Part shown: piece after piece, positions 1 to 5,983 of the stretch
How the letters are laid out: each line of letters begins with the position of its first letter
Position numbering within the stretch: position 1 is the stretch's first letter
NCBI GenBank assembly: GCA_945872285.1
Contig: CAMBZR010000085.1
Span: 1 to 13,016, forward strand
Direction: 5' to 3'
DNA: 13,016 nt
Source of the DNA: Bordetella parapertussis
GTDB taxonomy: Bacteria > Pseudomonadota > Gammaproteobacteria > Burkholderiales > Burkholderiaceae_B
Translations under genes and position numbers: made by a program
Notes under the pieces: model-generated
What the model saw: only the letters and a program-made list of their open reading frames with translations
Database searches by the model: none
Told to the model about the DNA's origin: nothing

Positions 1-1572
1 CAGGCGACGCAAGAAATTGATGCGAAGGGCTTGTCGCTCATGCCAGGGATTGTCGACTTGCACACGCACTTTGATGCACAGGTGACTTGGGATCGCACGA
101 TGTCGCCCTCGCCAGCGCTTGGAGTGACGACAGTTGTGATGGGCAACTGCGGTTTTGGGATTGCGCCTTGTCCGGCAACACAACGCGAAACCATGATGAA
201 AAATTTATCTGTGGTCGAAGGGATGGATTTGACCTCTCTGCTCACGGGGGTGAATTGGGGCTTCGAAACCTTCAAAGAATATATGGATCAGCTACGCTCG
301 ATCAAGCCGTATCTGAACACAGCAGTGTTTGTGGGCCATTCGGTTGTGCGCACGGCGGTGATGGGCGAGGCGGGTTCTGAAAAGGCCGAGCCCTCGCCGC
401 AAGAACTCGAAGCGATGTGTCAGCTCGTGCGCGAGGCGATGGCGGCGGGTTCTATTGGGTTTGCCTCTTCGTTTTCGCCTAACCACAGCGGCTATGCGGG
501 TCGGCCAATGCCTTCGACGATCGCCTCTGAGCAAGAGTTAATGGCTTTAACCGGCGTATTGGGCGAGACGAATAAGGGTGTCTTTATGATGGCAACCGGC
601 TCGCGCGCCACACCTGAGGTCATGGAAAAGGTCGCTGCCAATAGTGGTCGGCCCGCTTTTATTTCGACAGTATTGTCGATGTTTAACCCAGCCAATCCAG
701 ACCTTGCTCTCACCTATTACGACAAAACCGCCGAGATGCGTGCACGCGGGAACGAAGTCTATATTCTGACTAGCTGTCAGCCGCTTTCGTTTGACTTCAC
801 GCTGGCCGAGCCTTATCCACTGATCAGCCACTCGGCCTTTGATGCAATTAAAAATAAGTCGAAAGACGAAATCAAAAAAGTCTATGCAGATCCGAGTTTT
901 CGACAGGCGCTGCGCGAAAATTTAAAAAATCCAAAAACAGGGATTCTTTTTTTAGGCGACTGGAAATATCTTGAGGTGGGTGAAACGTATCTGCCCAAAC
1001 ACGAAGGGCTTGAAGGACTCACCATTGAAGCACTCGGTAAAAAATGGGGTACAGATCCACTTGACGCCTTTTTTGATTTGGCGATCAAAGAGGAGCTGCA
1101 AAGTCACTTTACAGGTAAGTTTTTTAACCATATCGACGCAGGCGTAGCTCCGCTGATTAAGCATTCCTCTGCCGTGGTGACCTTGTCGGATGCGGGTGCG
1201 CATTTGATCTATATGTGTGATGCGGCGTTCGGTCTACACTTTTTGTCACATTGGGTACGCGAGACCGGACATTTTTCTTTAGAAGAGGGCATTCAACGGA
1301 TCACGAGTCAGGCCGCCGATCGGTTCAAGATTCCTAATCGGGGGCGTTTATTGGTGGGCAGTCCTGCAGATATGTTGTTGTTTGATCCCGCAACGGTAGG
1401 TATGACCAAGGTCGAGACGCTTAACGATTTGCCTGGGGGTGGTTCAAGAAAAGTGCGCGCGGGTAATGGTATTCACGGCGTTTGGGTCAACGGCTGTTTG
1501 GTGCACGACGGTAAAGATTATGTCGAGCTAGAGGGTGGTCCGGGTCATGTCTTAGATCGCTTTGATCACTAA
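1..1572 (+). CDS. Amidohydrolase, N-acyl-D-amino-acid deacylase-like (5' end cut by window)
   Basis: This is a cytoplasmic metal-dependent amidohydrolase of the D-aminoacylase branch (Amidohydro_3), expected to hydrolyse an amide bond in an N-acylated or related substrate. The frame is open from base 1, so the true start lies upstream; about 523 residues are visible, and I estimate a few tens are missing. Visible motifs are PGIVDLHTHFDAQ (metal-binding HxH, bases 61-69), GVTTVVMGNCGFG (the family's metal-ligand Cys, 148-150), GHSVVR, and a C-terminal LSDAGAH (Asp at 1189-1191) followed by HWVRE. It ends near residue 523 with a typical amidohydrolase tail (GSPADMLLFDP, then GVWVNG). Odd point: where classical D-aminoacylases carry THxR and SHHK His motifs, this protein reads MATGSRAT (about 586-609) and ISTVLSM (661-681), so the exact substrate is unknown. 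It is convergent with the transporter gene and is not part of the minus-strand operon. The family call is firm; the D-amino-acid specificity is not. Confidence 0.88.
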   Translation, partial: QATQEIDAKGLSLMPGIVDLHTHFDAQVTWDRTMSPSPALGVTTVVMGNCGFGIAPCPATQRETMMKNLSVVEGMDLTSLLTGVNWGFETFKEYMDQLRSIKPYLNTAVFVGHSVVRTAVMGEAGSEKAEPSPQELEAMCQLVREAMAAGSIGFASSFSPNHSGYAGRPMPSTIASEQELMALTGVLGETNKGVFMMATGSRATPEVMEKVAANSGRPAFISTVLSMFNPANPDLALTYYDKTAEMRARGNEVYILTSCQPLSFDFTLAEPYPLISHSAFDAIKNKSKDEIKKVYADPSFRQALRENLKNPKTGILFLGDWKYLEVGETYLPKHEGLEGLTIEALGKKWGTDPLDAFFDLAIKEELQSHFTGKFFNHIDAGVAPLIKHSSAVVTLSDAGAHLIYMCDAAFGLHFLSHWVRETGHFSLEEGIQRITSQAADRFKIPNRGRLLVGSPADMLLFDPATVGMTKVETLNDLPGGGSRKVRAGNGIHGVWVNGCLVHDGKDYVELEGGPGHVLDRFDH

Positions 1573-1581
1573 CCGACTACG

Positions 1582-2832
1582 CTAATCCAGAACGATAGCA
1601 ACAACTGCAGCGCTCATGCAAGTGGCCATCGCACCCACTAAGATTGAGCGCAAGCCAAGCTGGACTATTTCGGCTCGTCTGGTGGGCGCCATCGCACCTA
1701 AGCCACCAATCACAATGCCTAAGCTGCCAAAATTAGCGAAACCACAAAGGGCATACGTCATGATGAGCTGACTGCGCGCGGATAACGCCCCTGCAGGTAG
1801 TTTGGCCAAATCTAAATAAGCGATCATTTCATTGAGCGCGATCTTGGTGCCCAAGAGCTGGCCCGCCACACCCGCTTCGGCCCACGGAATACCGAGCATC
1901 CAGACGATGGGCTGCATGGGGATACCGATTAACCGCTGTAAGGTGATTGGCTCACCCGCAAGTAGCGGTAAAAGCCCTAAAGCACTGTTGAGCAACGCAA
2001 CGAGTGCGACCAAAACGATCAGCATCGCGGCAATATTGACTACCAGTCGTATTCCGTCGCCCGTGCCTGTGACGAGGGCGTCCATTGTGCTTGCGTAAGT
2101 CGCCGTTGGCTGGAAGGGTACCTGCGAAAGCCCTGAGGGCAAGGGCACCATCAGACGGGCGAGCATGATTGCTGCGGGGGCACTTACAACAGAAGAGATG
2201 AGAAGGTGGCTGGCAGCGTCTGGAACAATATGACTAAGCACGCTTGCGTAAATGACCAGCACAGTGCCTGCAATGCACGACATCCCCGAGGCCATGACAA
2301 CAAACAGGTCGGCTCGGCTCATTTGCGCAAGGTAAGGGCGAATGAGCAAAGGTGCTTCAACCATGCCAACAAAAATATTAGCCGATACAGCAAAGCTCGT
2401 TGCACCATTCATGTTTAGAACCTTGGCTAGTAGCCAAGAAAATACGCCGACAACTTTTTGCAAAATGCGCCAGTGATAGAGCAGCGCGGCAAAAGCACTA
2501 ATGAACAACGCAAGTGGCAAGGCTTGAAAAGCCAGCACGTAAGCTGCGCCTGGCTGGTTTTCGTTGAAGGGCAGCGGGGCACCGCCTAGGTAGCCAAAAA
2601 CAAGAGAGGTACCGGCTTCGCTTGCTTTTTGCAAGGCAAGTACCCCTTGGTTTAACAGCGCTACAAGGTCTTTCACAACAGGAACCTTGAGTAAGACAAG
2701 CGCCAGCGCAAATTGCGCGGCGATTCCAACAGTAATCAGCGTCATTTTTTTAGCATGACGGTTTTCGCTCAGCAAAAGCGTCACAAAAGTGAGTACCAAA
2801 ATGCCGCTGAGTGGCTGAAGCTTTGAAAGCAT
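1582..2832 (-). CDS. Concentrative nucleoside transporter (CNT/NupC family)
   Basis: This is an inner-membrane cation-coupled importer of the CNT family, 416 residues, the normal bacterial length. It is hydrophobic throughout. The N-terminus (ILVLTFVTLLLSENRH) matches the first CNT helix, then an Nucleos_tra2-type core carries SFAVSANIFVGMVEAPLLIRPYL (two overlapping motif halves), and the C-terminal half carries GTKIALNEMIAY, LSARSQ and CGFANFGSLGI. The acidic residue of NE (about E335), the Asn and Ser of FANFGS (about N367, S370) and E159 correspond to known nucleoside-contact positions in CNT structures. The usual GQTE motif is GMVE here (M157, V158), suggesting altered base recognition. 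The ATG at 2832 is chosen because it aligns with the family N-terminus and follows a TAGG at a usable spacing. A stronger ribosome site lies further upstream in front of a 7-codon in-frame reading frame. It is the last gene of the minus-strand run, 154 bases after the binding-protein gene, and may have its own promoter. The substrate could be something other than a nucleoside. Confidence 0.9.
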   Translation of the reverse strand: MLSKLQPLSGILVLTFVTLLLSENRHAKKMTLITVGIAAQFALALVLLKVPVVKDLVALLNQGVLALQKASEAGTSLVFGYLGGAPLPFNENQPGAAYVLAFQALPLALFISAFAALLYHWRILQKVVGVFSWLLAKVLNMNGATSFAVSANIFVGMVEAPLLIRPYLAQMSRADLFVVMASGMSCIAGTVLVIYASVLSHIVPDAASHLLISSVVSAPAAIMLARLMVPLPSGLSQVPFQPTATYASTMDALVTGTGDGIRLVVNIAAMLIVLVALVALLNSALGLLPLLAGEPITLQRLIGIPMQPIVWMLGIPWAEAGVAGQLLGTKIALNEMIAYLDLAKLPAGALSARSQLIMTYALCGFANFGSLGIVIGGLGAMAPTRRAEIVQLGLRSILVGAMATCMSAAVVAIVLD

Positions 2833-2841
2833 GTTGTTAAC

Positions 2842-2865
2842 CTAGTTAAACCGTTTCCTGCTCAT
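2842..2865 (-). CDS. Possible 7-codon leader ORF in frame with the CNT gene
   Basis: On the minus strand an ATG at 2865 is preceded by AAAGGGGG (2870-2877) at 4 bases' spacing, a stronger ribosome site than the one before the transporter ATG. It reads MSRKRFN and stops at TAG (2842-2844), nine bases before the transporter start at 2832 and in the same frame. It may be a short leader peptide coupled to the transporter by reinitiation. It may instead be an original start inactivated by an amber codon, or chance. I see no attenuator-type codon run in it. Confidence 0.35.
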   Translation of the reverse strand: MSRKRFN

Positions 2866-2881
2866 AAGACCCCCTTTATTT

Positions 2882-2894
2882 CCTAAATGTTAGG
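2882..2894. repeat. Short inverted repeat in the spacer before the CNT gene
   Basis: CCTAAATGTTAGG is a 5-base inverted repeat (CCTAA/TTAGG) with a 3-base centre. It lies just upstream of the strong ribosome site for the leader ORF, inside the 154-base spacer (2833-2986) between the binding-protein gene and the transporter. It could be an operator half-site pair or a weak RNA hairpin; it is too short and lacks a T-run for a terminator. I found no convincing -35/-10 pair in this spacer. Confidence 0.3.
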
Positions 2895-2986
2895 CTAAGA
2901 AGTGTCTACAAAACTAGTAGCGATTCATTGGACGTCGCTCCGATTTTTTGGATCCTATCCCTGCTGTCTTTTGCAAACGAGTGTGC

Positions 2987-3997
2987 TTAACTGCCGGGCA
3001 ATGAGTGTAATTCTGGGAAAAATAAATCAGTCCATTTTTCGGGGCGATTCTTCAAAGTACCGACCTCCTGCATGAATTGGGCGTACGGTAATACTTTTTC
3101 GGGCGTGAGTGTGATCTGAATATCTGGATCATTGAGCATCTTTAAGATTGACTCAGCGGTTTCTTTGCCACCAGTATCCTTCACATATAGCCGCGCGGCG
3201 TCTTGTTTATTTGCATTGATCCAGTCAGTCGCTTCCTTAAGCGCATCAAATACTGCCCGATAAGATTTTGGGTTGTCTTTGCGAAACGCGTCGGTTGCCC
3301 AGACCATTAGAAAAGTATTTCTTCCACCCATTATCTGATAAGAATTTAAGACAACACGTACGTCTTTATTTTCGAGGGCCATGTATTGAAATGGCGGGGT
3401 GGTGAAAGTTGAAGTTATCTCGGTGCCACCGCTCAACATAGTCTTTAAGCCTTCGGGATGCGGTAAATTGACCATGAGCGTATCAAGTTTTTTGTACTGG
3501 GCGATTCCCCAAGTCTTTGCCGCAGCCATTTGTAAGTAGGTGGTCTGTACGGAAGAGCCCGCGCCGGCCATTGCGATTTTATTATTGCTACCAAAGTCAC
3601 TGATAGTTTTAATCTTTGGATCGCGTGTGACGAGTAGGTTTGGCATCGAACTTAAAGCAGCGACGCCGTGCACTTTTGCGTTGTTGCGGGTCTTATCCCA
3701 AAGAATGAAGGCCGGTCCGGTCCCACCTGCCGCAAAGTGGAGCCTTCCAGAAAGCATCGCGTCATTGGCCGCAGAGCCACTTGCGAAGCGCGCCCACTCA
3801 ACCTTGGTATTTGCTAAACCGACGCTTGCTAAGTGTTTTTCAACTAGCTTCATTTGATCCATCACGGCCAGTTGCAAATAGCCAATACCAAATTGACGGG
3901 CTAACACGACCTTGTCGACCTCGGCGTGTGCGTTTAAACCCGCGCTCAGAAAAACCCATGTGAGTGTCGCGGAAAGTATCTTGTTGATTCTTTTCAT
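2987..3997 (-). CDS. ABC-type periplasmic substrate-binding protein (NMT1/SsuA/TauA-like)
   Basis: This is a periplasmic solute-binding protein of the NMT1/SsuA/TauA-like fold, probably a receptor for a small organic acid, sulfonate, nitrile-like or pyrimidine-like ligand. It is 336 residues from the ATG at 3997. That start is chosen because GGAGA (4005-4009) sits 7 bases upstream and because it opens a clear signal peptide: MKRINK, a hydrophobic stretch, then AHA with cleavage expected after residue 25. The 59 codons open upstream of it encode no signal-like sequence. The mature part shows family features: the early IGYLQLAV segment, an AMLSGRLHFAAGG segment (inside-loop ligand region), MPNLLVTRD, a DFGSNNKIAMAG stretch, and a C-terminal TDLFFPEL. 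No permease or ATPase gene accompanies it within the window. It follows the second carboxyltransferase by 70 bases and is probably co-transcribed, implying that it captures the substrate of that pathway. The specific ligand cannot be read from the sequence. Confidence 0.87.
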   Translation of the reverse strand: MKRINKILSATLTWVFLSAGLNAHAEVDKVVLARQFGIGYLQLAVMDQMKLVEKHLASVGLANTKVEWARFASGSAANDAMLSGRLHFAAGGTGPAFILWDKTRNNAKVHGVAALSSMPNLLVTRDPKIKTISDFGSNNKIAMAGAGSSVQTTYLQMAAAKTWGIAQYKKLDTLMVNLPHPEGLKTMLSGGTEITSTFTTPPFQYMALENKDVRVVLNSYQIMGGRNTFLMVWATDAFRKDNPKSYRAVFDALKEATDWINANKQDAARLYVKDTGGKETAESILKMLNDPDIQITLTPEKVLPYAQFMQEVGTLKNRPEKWTDLFFPELHSLPGS

Positions 3998-4004
3998 GTT
4001 GCGT

Positions 4005-4009
4005 TCTCC
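4005..4009 (-). promoter_or_regulatory. Ribosome binding site fixing the start of the binding-protein gene
   Basis: GGAGA on the minus strand, 7 bases before the ATG at 3997. It decides against the longer upstream reading frame (to 4174), which would overlap the 3' end of the carboxyltransferase gene and bury the signal peptide. Confidence 0.75.
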
Positions 4010-4067
4010 GATTAGTGGTGAGTTACGACGGTTGACTGATATGCAGCGAGTAGTTTGCTTGAAACAA

Positions 4068-5660
4068 TTAAGGCCGAACCCCAAACTTTGCTTTTTGACC
4101 AAGTGTGGTTGCCAGGCGGTGTTGTGCAGCATCGATAAAACGACAAAGGTAAGGGCGTGTCTCACGAGGGTCAATAATGTCCTCTACGCCAAACGCCTCG
4201 GCGGTGCGTTGTGGCGAGGCCTTTGCGGTCAGCTCCATCTCGATTTCTCGCTCGCGCGCTCTAGGATCGGCCGCTTCACTGAGTTCGCGTCTAAAAGCCA
4301 CTGCGACTCCGCCTTCTATAGGTAGCGAGCCCCATTCGGCAGACGGCCAGGCGATTTTAAAGTCGAGACCACTTTTGTCGGTTGCACCCATGCCAGCCAT
4401 GCCGTAACACTTTCGGATCACAACGGTATACACCGGAACGCTCGCTTGCAGTGCGGCTTGCACGCTGCGCATACCGTCGCGCAACGTACCGGCGGCTTCG
4501 GCGTCTCGACCGACCATAAAGCCAGGTACGTCGACTAAAAAGATTAAGGGAATATGAAAGCAGTCGCAGAGATCAATAAAGTGAGTTTGTTTGCGAGCCC
4601 CCTTGCCATCGACGGCTCCACCGTAAAACATTGGATTGTTCGCAATGATACCGACGACCTTTCCGTTCATACGCGCCAGAGTTGTAATGATTGCTTTACC
4701 AAAAGTTGGCTGGATTTCAAAGCCTGAGTCGCGATCGATGATCATGTTGATGAGCTTGCGCATGTTGTAAGGTTTGCGTCGATCTTTAGGCACGATTGTC
4801 GCGAGCGCCTGGTCGCAGCGATCGACTGGGTCATCGCAAGTCACAACGGGAGGAAGCTCCCAGACATTTTGCGGCATGTAACTTAGGTAGCGACGAATCA
4901 TTGCAAAGCACTCTTGCTCGGATTGTGCAACGTTGTCGATCGTGCCAGCCAGATCAACCGCAACAGCGGCTCCGCCGAGTTCTTCTTTAGTTAGTTTTTG
5001 TCCAAGCGAGCGCTCAACGACTGGAGGTCCAGCGGCGAACACCTGACTCGTTTGATTAATCATGACAGTCCAGTGCGACAGGATCGCACGTCCGGCCGGC
5101 CCACCCGCTGCGGTGCCCATGACGGCTGAGACGACCGGCACTTCACCAAGCAATTGCACAGATTGTTCGAAGCCATTGACGCCCGGAAACACCGAATGAC
5201 CCCTGCGTAGGATAGAGGTCACACTACCGCCGGCGCCGTCTATTAGATTGACAAGGGGGATCCGATATTGGTGAGCCAGATCTTCGATAAAGCCGCCTTG
5301 ACCGCCTTTCTTTCGATCGCCTGTCCAGCTTGTGCCGCCCCGAACGGTAAAGTCTTCGCCGCCCAAAGCAATGGGTCTGCCGTTAATATTTGCGATGCCC
5401 ATGATGTAGGGAGCGGGGGTCACGCCGACCAGTACGTTATTTTCGTAGCGACCCTGACCGGTAAGTTTGCCAATTTCTTGAAATGAGGCTTTATCCACTA
5501 GTTGTTCGACACGTTCACGAATGGTGAGTCGACCCGCTTCGTGATGTTTGGCCACGGCAGCCGGGCCTCCCATCGCTTGAGCTTGCTCGCGTCGAAACGC
5601 GAGCTCAGCAAGTTCTTGGCTCCAGTCGTTACTCGGTGTGGTCGTCGACTCTGTTTTCAC
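4068..5660 (-). CDS. Acyl-CoA carboxyltransferase subunit, type 2 (PCCB/AccD5-like)
   Basis: This is a biotin-dependent carboxyltransferase that moves a carboxyl group between carboxybiotin and an acyl-CoA, in the crotonase-like double domain of propionyl-CoA and methylcrotonyl-CoA carboxylase beta subunits. It is 530 residues from a GTG at 5660, a normal length; the longer in-frame extension to 5783 would overlap the carrier gene. A weak GAG lies 8 bases before the GTG, and no ATG is available until about residue 30. The N-domain has GEDFTVRGG and LIDGAGGSV (about 140-147), the oxyanion-loop region that reads DSGGAR in most relatives. The C-domain has NNPMFYGGAVDGKGARK, FLVDVPGFMVG, a YGMAGMG loop (about 419-425) and AWPSAEWGSLPIEGG. 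It is clearly different from the other carboxyltransferase in this operon (5984-7561), so it probably acts on a different acyl group or forms the second half of a hetero-oligomer. The fold is certain; the acyl-CoA substrate is unknown. Confidence 0.92.
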   Translation of the reverse strand: MKTESTTTPSNDWSQELAELAFRREQAQAMGGPAAVAKHHEAGRLTIRERVEQLVDKASFQEIGKLTGQGRYENNVLVGVTPAPYIMGIANINGRPIALGGEDFTVRGGTSWTGDRKKGGQGGFIEDLAHQYRIPLVNLIDGAGGSVTSILRRGHSVFPGVNGFEQSVQLLGEVPVVSAVMGTAAGGPAGRAILSHWTVMINQTSQVFAAGPPVVERSLGQKLTKEELGGAAVAVDLAGTIDNVAQSEQECFAMIRRYLSYMPQNVWELPPVVTCDDPVDRCDQALATIVPKDRRKPYNMRKLINMIIDRDSGFEIQPTFGKAIITTLARMNGKVVGIIANNPMFYGGAVDGKGARKQTHFIDLCDCFHIPLIFLVDVPGFMVGRDAEAAGTLRDGMRSVQAALQASVPVYTVVIRKCYGMAGMGATDKSGLDFKIAWPSAEWGSLPIEGGVAVAFRRELSEAADPRAREREIEMELTAKASPQRTAEAFGVEDIIDPRETRPYLCRFIDAAQHRLATTLGQKAKFGVRP

Positions 5661-5715
5661 GTGGTGATCTCGGCTAAAAAGAGGTGGGTTGATGGCGTCG
5701 TGAGTCTGACGATTT

Positions 5716-5937
5716 TTATCGTTCGATAATTGCGAGCACTTGGCCTTCGTTGACTGCGTCACCCTCGTTGACGCAAATTTCAACTAAGGTGCCACCCTCC
5801 TCGGCAACCAAAGGGATCTCCATTTTCATCGACTCAATAATCAAGACAGTATGCTCTTTATCAAGTTTTTGTCCGCTGGTTGTTTCAATTTTCCAGATGG
5901 ATCCAGTGACTTCAGACTTTAATTCGTGACGGCTCAT
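5716..5937 (-). CDS. Free-standing biotinyl carrier protein (biotin/lipoyl domain)
   Basis: This 73-residue protein consists of one biotinyl domain. It carries the biotin that swings between carboxylating and carboxyl-transferring sites. The biotinylation motif ESMKMEIP has its acceptor lysine at K38, almost exactly mid-domain, flanked by the usual hairpin strands (SEVTGSIWKIE early; GTLVEICVNEGDAVNEGQVLAIIE at the end, given here as two adjoining strands). It lacks the Pro/Ala-rich linker and N-terminal region of the housekeeping AccB, and it has no biotin-carboxylase fusion. The ATG at 5937 is chosen because AGGAA (5946-5950) lies 8 bases upstream; the frame extends upstream to 6030, but that would overlap the preceding gene. 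It sits between two carboxyltransferase genes (46 and 55 bases away), so it is the shared carrier of that module. A lipoyl role is less likely because the motif is MKM. Confidence 0.92.
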   Translation of the reverse strand: MSRHELKSEVTGSIWKIETTSGQKLDKEHTVLIIESMKMEIPLVAEEGGTLVEICVNEGDAVNEGQVLAIIER

Positions 5938-5983
5938 GTTGTAGATTCCTGTTGATATTGTGACCAAGACTGACTGCAAGGAG

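Noticed and set aside
1573..1581. Terminator between the convergent amidohydrolase and transporter genes
   Set aside because: The gap is only 9 bases and I see no GC-rich hairpin followed by a T-run; any terminator would have to lie inside coding sequence.
3998..4174. N-terminal extension of the NMT1-like receptor to 4174
   Set aside because: It would overlap the preceding carboxyltransferase gene and place the signal peptide internally; a good ribosome site sits in front of the ATG at 3997.
3912..4325. Plus-strand 137-residue open frame
   Set aside because: It lies antisense to the binding-protein and carboxyltransferase genes, shows no domain or family motif, and is explained as a shadow of those genes.
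5661..5783. N-terminal extension of carboxyltransferase 2 to 5783
   Set aside because: It overlaps the biotin carrier's coding end, is unlike the family N-terminus, and the GTG at 5660 gives a normal length.
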